From: Opitutaceae bacterium
GTDB taxonomy: Bacteria; Verrucomicrobiota; Verrucomicrobiia; Opitutales; Opitutaceae
Direction: 5' to 3'
DNA: 6,308 bases
Assembly (NCBI GenBank): GCA_016763045.1
Contig: JAESUN010000419.1
Location: 1 to 6,308 of the forward strand
Below are positions 1-6,241 of the stretch, in pieces. The translations under genes were made by a program, and so were the position numbers. Every line of letters starts with the position of its first letter. Positions within the stretch are counted from its first letter, which is position 1. The notes under the pieces were generated by a model. It searched no databases and had not been told where the DNA came from. It was given only the letters and a program-made list of their open reading frames with translations.

Positions 1-2
1 CC

Positions 3-278
3 CATAATCAAAGGAGAGTCAAAAACCGACTGTCCCGTAATTGTAATCCTTGGTTAAAGGGTCAAAAACCACCCAAAAGGTTTAAAGGCTCGATTTCCCC
101 TCATCTCGCCGACTTCTTCACAGCCTGGAGTGATCAATTCCAAAACCCAGATCCAGATCCAATTAAAACCGCCGTAAAGGCCGGTTTTGAGACATTCATC
201 CCCATTTCCCCTCTCGATCAAACAGTCAGGGAGCCCCCACAGCAGAATTCTGACCTGCCCAAGCTCTTTGGAGCTTAA
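3..278 (+). CDS. C-terminal end of an unidentified protein (5' truncated by window edge)
   Basis: An uninterrupted frame of 91 codons runs from the left edge of the window to a TAA at 276-278. It contains no ATG and must begin upstream of the window. The N-terminal part visible here is very basic (RRVKNRLSRN, then KGQKPPKRFKGS). It is followed by a segment reading HLADFFTAWSDQFQ, a short acidic Asp-Pro repeat (DPDPDP) and a C-terminus ending DLPKLFGA. No transmembrane segment is visible. I do not recognise the family and assign no function. Coding status is inferred from the length of the open frame, the protein-like composition and the convergent arrangement with nadB. The matching reverse-strand frame is also open for about 220 nt, so a shadow cannot be fully excluded. 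A homology search extending upstream would settle it. Confidence 0.5.
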   Translation, partial: HNQRRVKNRLSRNCNPWLKGQKPPKRFKGSISPHLADFFTAWSDQFQNPDPDPIKTAVKAGFETFIPISPLDQTVREPPQQNSDLPKLFGA

Positions 279-545
279 TCATTTCCTTTTCTCCTTGGCT
301 ATAAACAATTTACACAGAAATAAAACAGAAACTATTTTCTAAAATCTGATGATTTAATATTATTTTCGCCAATCTCTCAGTTTTTTCGAAGCCCAACAGA
401 TAGCAATCGGCCTGCAAAGGGCCTCCCTATTGACAAACAGCCATTCTCACACTTCAAAAACGAGGAAAGCAGCCCTTTAAAACAAAAAACCAGCAACTTA
501 CCAACAGGTTATTCACATTCAAAGAATTCCTCCGCAAAAAGGGGC
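279..545. other. Convergent intergenic region, no gene seen
   Basis: This gap lies between the ends of the left-edge gene (+) and nadB (-). It is AT-rich between about 290 and 390. I see no convincing ORF, tRNA or strong intrinsic terminator, although two converging genes would be expected to have one. Weak candidates are a 5-bp hairpin AAATC/GATTT at 342-355 followed by a T-rich stretch, and an imperfect hairpin at about 400-430 (ATAG/CTAT outside, GGCC/GGCC inside) without a U-tract on either strand. A T-run (381-386) and an A-run (485-490, T-run on the minus strand) are not preceded by good stems. Confidence 0.5.
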
Positions 546-2141
546 TTAATCACCCGATCCACGGAATTGTGTATCCACTTTTTCCTTAGAATGATCAGGA
601 TAATCCAAGGTATAATGGAGACCTCTACTCTCCTTACGCATAAGTGCACACTCCACGATCAGCGTCGCAACCTGTATTAGATTTCTTAATTCAAGCAATC
701 GGGGTTCTACTGTAAAATCCCAATAATAATCCTGAATTTCCTCACTTAAATTCTGTATTCGGGTACGTGCTCTCTCCAGTCGTTTTGTTGTTCTTACAAT
801 CCCCACGTAATCCCACATTGTTCGACGCAATTCCTCCCAATTATGAGAAAGAACCACCTGTTCATCCGAATCCTGGACACCACCATCAATCCAAGAGGGA
901 AGTACGATCTCTGATACACCTACACCCGAAAGATAATCTCTCACTGCTTGGGCTCCTTTATGAGCCATCACAACAGCCTCCAGTAAAGAATTACTCGCTA
1001 AACGATTGGCTCCATGCAACCCCGTCGATGAAACCTCTCCACAAGCATAGAGCCCTTTCAAAGAAGTTTCAGCACTGATATTGGTAACGACTCCACCACA
1101 AGTGTAATGAGCCGCGGGTACAACCGGGATATATTCCTTCGAAATATCTATCCCCAACTTCGCACATCTCGCATAGATACTGGGAAAATGATCCTTCAAA
1201 AAAGCACTGCTCTTTCCGGTTATATCCAGCCAGAGATGTGGTGATCCTGATTTTTTCATTTCAGCATCAATTGCACGAGCTACGACATCACGCGGAGCCA
1301 AATCCGCCTGAGCATGATACCTTTTCATAAATGTATCACCTTTTAAATCACGTAAGACAGCACCCTCCCCTCTCACCGCTTCACTAATCAAAAAACGTTC
1401 CCCGGAAGTAGAGTAAAGCGTTGTCGGATGAAACTGAATAAACTCCATGTTTTCAACCGTAACACCCGCACGGTAGGCAATGGCCACTCCATCCCCCGTC
1501 GCTATATCAGGATTCGTCGTATAGAAATAAACCTGGCTCGCTCCACCCGATGAAAGAACAACAACAGGCGCTCGAAACGTTTCAACCTTGCCCGACTGCA
1601 CATCCAATGCATAAAGGCCCTGCACCCGATTTTCTTCATCCTTTTTCCCCAGCTTTCGATTAGTCAAAAGATCAATAACAAAAAAATGCTCCATCATCTG
1701 GATACGAGGAGATTTCTCCACCGCAGCGATCAAGGAGTCCTCTATCGCTTTCCCTGTCATATCCTTCACATGAAGAATCCGGCGCTGAGAGTGTCCACCT
1801 TCCCGTCCAAGATCAAAGGCACCCGACTCATCCTGACTAAATTTCAAACCTTGCTCAATCAGCTCATTGATCCGAGCCGGACCATCGCTCACAATTTCAC
1901 GAACAACCTCTTCGCGACATAAACCATCTCCCGCCTCTAGCGTATCCCTCAGGTGACTCTCAAAGTCATCCGTATTCGAGGTAACACAGGCAATTCCACC
2001 CTGGGCATAGTTCGTATTCGAATCAACCCTCGTCTTCTTCGTCAGGATCGCAACAGTATGCCCTTTTTCCGCTATCTTTAAGGCAAAACTCAAACCCGCA
2101 ATACCACTTCCTACAATTATTGCATCAAAGTCACTTTTCAT
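546..2141 (-). CDS. nadB: L-aspartate oxidase NadB
   Basis: This cytoplasmic FAD enzyme oxidises L-aspartate to iminoaspartate, the first step of de novo NAD synthesis; quinolinate synthase NadA then uses the product. At 531 residues it is full length for the family. The N-terminal dinucleotide-binding motif is VGSGIAG (residues 10-16). The family block NYAQGGIA follows at 44-51, and REGGHSQRRILH at 113-124. The succinate dehydrogenase/fumarate reductase-type active-site region is present: FIQFHPT (234-240, His238), EAVRGEGA (254-261), LAPRDVVARA (281-290, Arg284) and PAAHYTCGGV (342-351, His345). The C-terminal FAD-contact block TGLHGANRLASNSLLEAVV (373-391) is intact, and the helical C-terminal domain begins near WEELRRTMWDYVGIVR. 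The ATG at 2141 puts the Rossmann motif at the usual distance, but no Shine-Dalgarno sequence precedes it. The gene lies 50 nt downstream of panC on the same strand and is probably co-transcribed. It ends with TAA. nadA and nadC are not in the window. Confidence 0.97.
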   Translation of the reverse strand: MKSDFDAIIVGSGIAGLSFALKIAEKGHTVAILTKKTRVDSNTNYAQGGIACVTSNTDDFESHLRDTLEAGDGLCREEVVREIVSDGPARINELIEQGLKFSQDESGAFDLGREGGHSQRRILHVKDMTGKAIEDSLIAAVEKSPRIQMMEHFFVIDLLTNRKLGKKDEENRVQGLYALDVQSGKVETFRAPVVVLSSGGASQVYFYTTNPDIATGDGVAIAYRAGVTVENMEFIQFHPTTLYSTSGERFLISEAVRGEGAVLRDLKGDTFMKRYHAQADLAPRDVVARAIDAEMKKSGSPHLWLDITGKSSAFLKDHFPSIYARCAKLGIDISKEYIPVVPAAHYTCGGVVTNISAETSLKGLYACGEVSSTGLHGANRLASNSLLEAVVMAHKGAQAVRDYLSGVGVSEIVLPSWIDGGVQDSDEQVVLSHNWEELRRTMWDYVGIVRTTKRLERARTRIQNLSEEIQDYYWDFTVEPRLLELRNLIQVATLIVECALMRKESRGLHYTLDYPDHSKEKVDTQFRGSGD

Positions 2142-2191
2142 CGGAAAATTTCAGAGTCGCCTGCTAGGCGGGATTCACAGAACAGAGTTTT

Positions 2192-3034
2192 TCAGAGGAT
2201 AATATTATCGATCAGGCGAATTTCATCCACCCACACAGCTGCTGCAAGTAAACACTTCCCCGGCTCTATCACCTTAACCGGTTCAAGAGTAACCCTGTCT
2301 ACCATACTGATATAGATGATGCGCATCCTTCTTTTAGAAGAAATGATATGCGTTGTTTCCGCCACAACCCGATCAATACTGAGGGTACCAGAATCAACCA
2401 TCTTTTTAGCAGCCTTCAGAGCTTCCTGAATAATACAGGCATCCTCTCGCTGAGTCTTGGAAAGGTACCGATTACGAGAACTCATCGCCAACCCATCTTT
2501 TTCCCGAACAGTTGGAGCTTCAATGATCTCCACCGGAAAAGATAAATCTGTCACCATCTTCCGAACGACTGCCACTTGTTGCGCATCCTTCTGACCAAAT
2601 ACCGTAACCGTCGGCAGCACAATATGGAACAGCTTCGCCAAAATGGTTAAGACTCCCTTAAAATGCACAGGACGAGAAATACCACAAAGTCCCTCACTCA
2701 GGCGATTTTCAGATATTTCCGTGGAAAATCCAGCTGGATAAATTTCTTCCTCTGACGGAACAAAAACAATGTCTGCCCCTGCACTCCGACAAAGCTTCAG
2801 ATCCTTCTCGAGGTCTTTGGGATAATTGGCCAAATCCTCATTGGGGCCAAACTGCTTGGGATTCAAAAAAATTGAAACCACCACCACATCTGCTTCCTCT
2901 TTCGCCTTCTTGATTAAGCTCAAATGTCCCTTATGCAAATAACCCATCGTGGGGACAAACCCTATACTTTTACCCTTTCCCTGCGTATTCCGGGAATATG
3001 TCTGCATTTTTGAGATTGTATCAATTCGTCGCAT
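2192..3034 (-). CDS. panC: Pantothenate synthetase PanC (pantoate--beta-alanine ligase)
   Basis: This cytoplasmic enzyme condenses pantoate and beta-alanine with ATP through a pantoyl-adenylate, giving pantothenate for coenzyme A. The nucleotidyltransferase HIGH-type motif is seen as PTMGYLHKGHLSLI (from residue 28). Further family blocks are FLNPKQFGPNEDL (from 56), FGQKDAQQ (146-153) and the KMSKS-like DGLAMSSRNRYLS (from about 180). I chose the ATG at 3034, giving 280 residues, because the product then starts MRRIDTISKM just before the family's usual N-terminus. The frame stays open to a GTG at 3097, which would add 21 residues with no counterpart in typical PanC. Neither start has a Shine-Dalgarno site. 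It ends with TGA at 2192, 50 nt before nadB, so a panC-nadB operon is likely. Substrate beta-alanine usually comes from aspartate via PanD, which is not in the window. It is divergent from dapL. Confidence 0.96.
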   Translation of the reverse strand: MRRIDTISKMQTYSRNTQGKGKSIGFVPTMGYLHKGHLSLIKKAKEEADVVVVSIFLNPKQFGPNEDLANYPKDLEKDLKLCRSAGADIVFVPSEEEIYPAGFSTEISENRLSEGLCGISRPVHFKGVLTILAKLFHIVLPTVTVFGQKDAQQVAVVRKMVTDLSFPVEIIEAPTVREKDGLAMSSRNRYLSKTQREDACIIQEALKAAKKMVDSGTLSIDRVVAETTHIISSKRRMRIIYISMVDRVTLEPVKVIEPGKCLLAAAVWVDEIRLIDNIIL

Positions 3035-3073
3035 TATCGCAATATAGAGGTGAGAAAAACTCGGTTTCTTGAC

Positions 3074-3104
3074 TTGAACTATCAAGCGGGCTGACACTTA
3101 TAAG
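3074..3104 (+). promoter_or_regulatory. Possible sigma70-type promoter for dapL
   Basis: TTGAAC (3074-3079) and TATAAG (3099-3104) resemble -35 and -10 boxes, although the 19-nt spacer is longer than ideal. Initiation would fall near 3111, giving a leader of about 44 nt. An alternative -35 box, TTGACT at 3069, is too far away. The overlapping TTATAA (3098-3103) is self-complementary and could also serve the divergent panC direction, but no good -35 was found for that strand. Confidence 0.3.
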
Positions 3105-3154
3105 CAAGTCTTTCTGATCAAAGTGACCGGAAGATGCGCTAACCCCTTTTTTTT

Positions 3155-4378
3155 ATGATACATATCAACGAAAACTTCCTAAAACTAAAAGCTTCCTATC
3201 TCTTTTCGGACATTGCCAAAAGAGTCTCTAATTACCAGGAGGCAAACCCTGAGCAGACTATTATCAAGCTCGGCATCGGAGATGTGACCGAGCCCCTTCC
3301 AAAGGTCTGCCTCGAAGCCCTGCACACGGCCATCGATGAAATGGGAAAGAGAGAAACCTTTCACGGTTATGGACCAGAACAGGGTTATGACTTTCTGAGA
3401 GAAGCCATCGCTAAACATGATTTTCAGAATCGCGGGGCTAATATCTCAGCTGATGAAATCTTCGTAAGCGATGGTTCAAAATGCGATTCCGCCAACTTCC
3501 AGGAAATCTTCTCGGAAGACATCCGTATCGCCATTCCAGACCCTGTTTATCCAGTTTACGTCGATACAAATGTCATGGCCGGCCGTACCGGAGAAAATAT
3601 CGATGACCGCTACGAGAATCTCGTCTACCTGGAAGCAACCAAAGACAATAATTTCTCACCAGCCCTTCCGACAGAACCGGTCGACCTCATTTACCTTTGT
3701 TATCCCAATAATCCTGTCGGCGTAACGCTAAACAAAGAATAACTGAAAGCTTGGGTGGACTACGCCAAGGCAAACAAAGCAATCATCCTCTATGATGCTG
3801 CATACGTTGCCTTTATTCGCGGCGAAGACATCCCACATTCCATCTACGAGATTGAAGGAGCCCGTGAGGTCGCAGTTGAATTCCGAAGTTTCTCTAAGAC
3901 AGCTGGATTCACCGGAACCCGTTGCGCCTTCACCGTCATCCCCAAAGAATTGAAAGCATGGGATAAGGCAGGCAACGAGCACTCCATTCACGCTCTCTGG
4001 AACCGTCGCCACTGTACTAAATTCAACGGAGTTTCCTATCCGATTCAGCGGGCGGCTGCCGCGGTCTATTCCCCAGAAGGTCAACTCGAGACAAAAGAAT
4101 TGACCGATTTCTATCTCGAGAACGCTAAACTCATCCGTGAGACGATGGAAAAAATCGGGTATACGTGCATCGGCGGTGACAATGCTCCATATATCTGGAT
4201 ATACGCTGGCGTCGATTCATGGGAATTCTTCGATATGCTCCTACAAAAAGCAGGTGTCGTCTGCACCCCAGGTTCTGGATTCGGAAAATGCGGTGAAGGT
4301 TACATCCGCATCAGTGCCTTCAACAGTCGAGAAAATGTCGTTACCGCCTTGGAACGCATCACAAAAGCACTCACCTGA
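3155..4378 (+). pseudogene. dapL: LL-diaminopimelate aminotransferase DapL, interrupted by an in-frame TAA
   Basis: DapL is a PLP-dependent fold-type I aminotransferase. It converts tetrahydrodipicolinate directly to LL-diaminopimelate with glutamate as amino donor, for lysine and peptidoglycan. The full frame is 407 codons, a normal family length. It starts [17 protein letters not shown], very close to the family N-terminus. Blocks in order are [13 protein letters not shown] (37-49), [15 protein letters not shown] (72-86), [15 protein letters not shown] (105-119), [15 protein letters not shown] (129-143), YPNNPVG (183-189), LYDAAY with PLP-contacting Asp214, [12 protein letters not shown] with Schiff-base Lys248, and PGSGFG near the end. 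Codon 196 (3740-3742) is TAA, and the same frame continues as [18 protein letters not shown]. The family normally reads [12 protein letters not shown] here, so a Gln CAA codon has become TAA. As written, a 195-residue fragment without the catalytic lysine would be made; a GTG at 3755 could start the rest. A sequencing error is a strong alternative. No Shine-Dalgarno site; CCCC plus eight T abut the ATG. Confidence 0.93.
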
Positions 4379-4400
4379 TCAACGGTTTCATCCAATCAAG

Positions 4401-4429
4401 AAACCTGAGCAAATAGCTCAGGTTTTTTT
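4401..4429 (+). terminator. Intrinsic terminator after dapL
   Basis: A perfect 10-bp inverted repeat, AAACCTGAGC (4401-4410) and GCTCAGGTTT (4416-4425), encloses the 5-nt loop AAATA. A run of seven T covers 4423-4429. It lies 22 nt after the dapL stop and separates dapL transcription from the downstream propeller-phosphatase group. The 5' A residues are too few for strong activity on the other strand. Confidence 0.92.
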
Positions 4430-4439
4430 GTGCCCTTCT

Positions 4440-4454
4440 TTTGAGATTCTCAAA
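4440..4454. promoter_or_regulatory. Perfect 15-nt palindrome, possible operator
   Basis: The arms TTTGAGA (4440-4446) and TCTCAAA (4448-4454) are exact reverse complements around a single central T. The element sits just after the dapL terminator and immediately upstream of the candidate -35 box at 4461. That position suits a dimeric regulator. It has no U-tract and only a 1-nt centre, so it is not a terminator. The function is inferred from position and symmetry only. Confidence 0.3.
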
Positions 4455-4460
4455 CGACCC

Positions 4461-4489
4461 TTGTTAAAATGAAATGACTCTTTACTAAT
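4461..4489 (+). promoter_or_regulatory. Possible promoter of the propeller-phosphatase operon
   Basis: TTGTTA (4461-4466) and ACTAAT (4484-4489) each match 4 of 6 consensus positions and are separated by 17 nt. Transcription would start near 4496 with a leader of about 17 nt before the ATG at 4513. The preceding strong terminator makes a fresh promoter here likely, but the exact boxes are uncertain. Confidence 0.35.
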
Positions 4490-4512
4490 CACTCAGTCAC
4501 AAACCAGCCCCT

Positions 4513-5537
4513 ATGAACCAGATCTCCATCAAACAAGTCCACGTCATTCAAGATGATCATTTGATGAATACCCCGGAAGATATCAAGATCATCGAGGATA
4601 TCCTCTTCATCTCACTACGAGGTGGCGCAATAGACGGCGACGAATACCAGCGCAGTGAATCTGGAATGACCGCATGGAATATAGAAGATCCACAGAACCC
4701 AAAGTTGATCTTCAAATTTGAAGACCCTGAAATCAACGGGGCCATGGACTATCTCCTCATTAGAAATACTCTCTTTTTACAAAGTCTCTACAATGCGACC
4801 TTTCTCAGCATCGACCTCTCGGATATAAACTCTCCCAAACGCCTCGACAGCTTAAAACTCGGCGGTCCAACTTCTATCGCTTACCGACTCTTCCAGATAG
4901 AAGGAAAAGAACAACTGATCGTTTCATGCGAAAAGAACCTGACGGCCCCACCGGAGAAGTCGCCGTCCTCGATATATCAGATCCTAGAAACCTTCGTGTT
5001 TTAGACCGGAAAACCGAAGAAAAAACATGGAGCTATGATAATTTTGCGACCGGAGACATTGTCTATGCTTTCCCCTACATGAAAGGAAGCAAGAAGCTGA
5101 ACATCTATCAGATCTCTCCAGAAGGAAAACTTCGATTCGATCATTCCTTTGAGCATCCTCTTATCGATGGGGTTCATTCTTTTCAAAGAGGTGATCTCCT
5201 CTACCTCGCAAACTTCGGATCCTCTTCTTTGTTTATTCTCAATATTAAAGATCCACTCAACCCGTTCCTGGTGGGTGAGCTTCAGGACAAACGAATGGGA
5301 AATCCCAGTCGGATAACCATCGACGAAAAGAACAGTTTGTTATGGGTCGCAGGGTACATGGACAACATTATATCTGTCATCGATGTGAAAAACCCAGAAA
5401 GCCCACAATTCATCCAAGCATTCGAAAACGAGTATTTTAAGCGGGTTCAAACAATCGCTTACCACAAAGAATGCCTCTACGTGGGATCTCGAGATTCCAA
5501 TTCAACAATTGTCTTCAACGTAACCGTCAATTCATAG
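4513..5537 (+). pseudogene. LVIVD-repeat beta-propeller protein, split by a one-base frameshift
   Basis: Two overlapping frames encode one protein: 4513 to about 4935 in one frame, then about 4932-5537 in the next. Adding one A to the run at 4931-4934 gives VSCEKEPDGPTGEVAVLDIS and a continuous product of 341 residues. The joined protein shows a repeating signature of the type hydrophobic-D/N-I-x-D/N-P-x-x-P: WNIEDPQNP (55-63), IDLSDINSP (100-108), LDISDPRNL (153-161), a diverged IYQISPEGKL (near 198-207), LNIKDPLNP (243-251) and IDVKNPESP (290-298). The spacing of about 44-53 residues suggests a six-bladed propeller of the LVIVD family, often a binding scaffold of unknown ligand. There is no signal peptide or membrane segment, so it is probably cytoplasmic; many relatives are exported. 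It is followed after 18 nt by the HAD gene. As written, translation ends after 163 residues. An indel sequencing error is the main alternative to a true pseudogene. No specific function can be assigned. Confidence 0.8.
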
Positions 5538-5555
5538 CCCGCTCTACTATCCTCT

Positions 5556-6221
5556 ATGTCCAACACTGTCCTCTTTGATCTCGACGGCACTCTAATTGAC
5601 CACTTCTCGGTTCTCTTTCGTTGTTACGACCATACCCTCACTCGCTTAGAACGGCCCATTCCCTCGGCCGAAACAGTGAGGCGCAGTGTCGGGGGGTCAA
5701 TGGAAGTTACCATGAGCAAGTTTGTCCCAGAAGGGCAAATACAAGAAGCTGCTCAAATCTGGCGGACCCATTTTGATAAAATTTTTCTCGAAGAAATCAC
5801 CCTTCTCCCAGGAGCAGTAGACATTATCCAACAACTGCACGTAAAAGGGACAAAACTCGCCGTCTTTACCAATAAGATAGGGAGTTATTCCCGAGCCATT
5901 TGTCAGCATCTCAAGATTGCCCCCTATCTAAGCCTCATCCTCGGTGCCGATGATACACCCTTCCGCAAACCTGACAGAGAATTTTCTCAACTCGCTCTCG
6001 ACAGACTGGGAACAACCTCTGAAAATGCCTGCCTTATAGGGGATTCTCCTTTCGATATAAAATCGGCCCAAACAGTCGGAATGAAAAGCTATTGCGTCAC
6101 AACCGGAACTCACAGCAGAGAAGAACTTTCTCAGGACGATCCCGATGGGATATTCCATTCTCTACCCGAACTGGCCGAAGCTGTTTTTGACCTCACCTTG
6201 CCTCTCTCTTCTGCCGTCTAA
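5556..6221 (+). CDS. HAD-superfamily phosphatase, phosphoglycolate phosphatase-like
   Basis: The 221-residue product has all four HAD motifs. Motif I is FDLDGT, with nucleophile Asp8 and acid/base Asp10. Motif II is FTN (Thr105). Motif III is Lys138 in FRKPD. Motif IV is IGDSPFDIKSA, with Mg-binding Asp163 and Asp167. The helical segment between motifs I and II (about residues 15-82) is a C1-type cap, as in the Gph/PGMB subfamily. Cytoplasmic Mg-dependent hydrolysis of a small phosphate ester is therefore expected. Phosphoglycolate is the usual default annotation, but the substrate cannot be read from sequence, so I give no symbol; a pyrophosphatase or sugar-phosphate phosphatase is also possible. 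The ATG at 5556 places motif I at the extreme N-terminus, as is usual. No Shine-Dalgarno motif precedes it, only the pyrimidine-rich CTCTACTATCCTCT. The gene starts 18 nt after the propeller stop and ends with TAA 20 nt before the next start, so the three genes are probably co-transcribed. Confidence 0.93.
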   Translation: MSNTVLFDLDGTLIDHFSVLFRCYDHTLTRLERPIPSAETVRRSVGGSMEVTMSKFVPEGQIQEAAQIWRTHFDKIFLEEITLLPGAVDIIQQLHVKGTKLAVFTNKIGSYSRAICQHLKIAPYLSLILGADDTPFRKPDREFSQLALDRLGTTSENACLIGDSPFDIKSAQTVGMKSYCVTTGTHSREELSQDDPDGIFHSLPELAEAVFDLTLPLSSAV

Positions 6222-6241
6222 GTAACAACTGACACCTTTTC

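Noticed and set aside
57..278. Minus-strand gene opposite the left-edge frame
   Set aside because: It is open for only about 220 nt and in exact codon register with the plus frame, as expected for a shadow. The plus frame is longer and ends naturally before the convergent nadB.
400..432. Imperfect hairpin (ATAG/CTAT with inner GGCC/GGCC) as terminator or small RNA
   Set aside because: The stem is short and interrupted, and no T-run follows on either strand. It is mentioned only as part of the intergenic description.
767..1922. Plus-strand open frames inside nadB (767-1078 and 1686-1922)
   Set aside because: They are antisense to a well-conserved full-length enzyme, and their translations look like random low-complexity shadow protein.
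3740..3742. TAA reassigned to an amino acid (Gln) in this organism
   Set aside because: The left-edge gene, nadB and the HAD gene all terminate with TAA at sensible C-termini, and TAG and TGA are also used as stops here. A code change would have to spare these.
3471..4084. Alternative-frame ORFs overlapping dapL (3471-3725 +, 3728-4084 -)
   Set aside because: The dapL frame carries all conserved blocks on both sides of the stop, so these overlapping frames are shadows and not replacements for the broken gene.
4926..4940. Programmed -1 ribosomal frameshift in the propeller gene
   Set aside because: The site CGAAAAG is not a proper X-XXY-YYZ slippery heptamer, and only a trivial 3-bp hairpin lies just downstream. 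A missing A is a simpler explanation.
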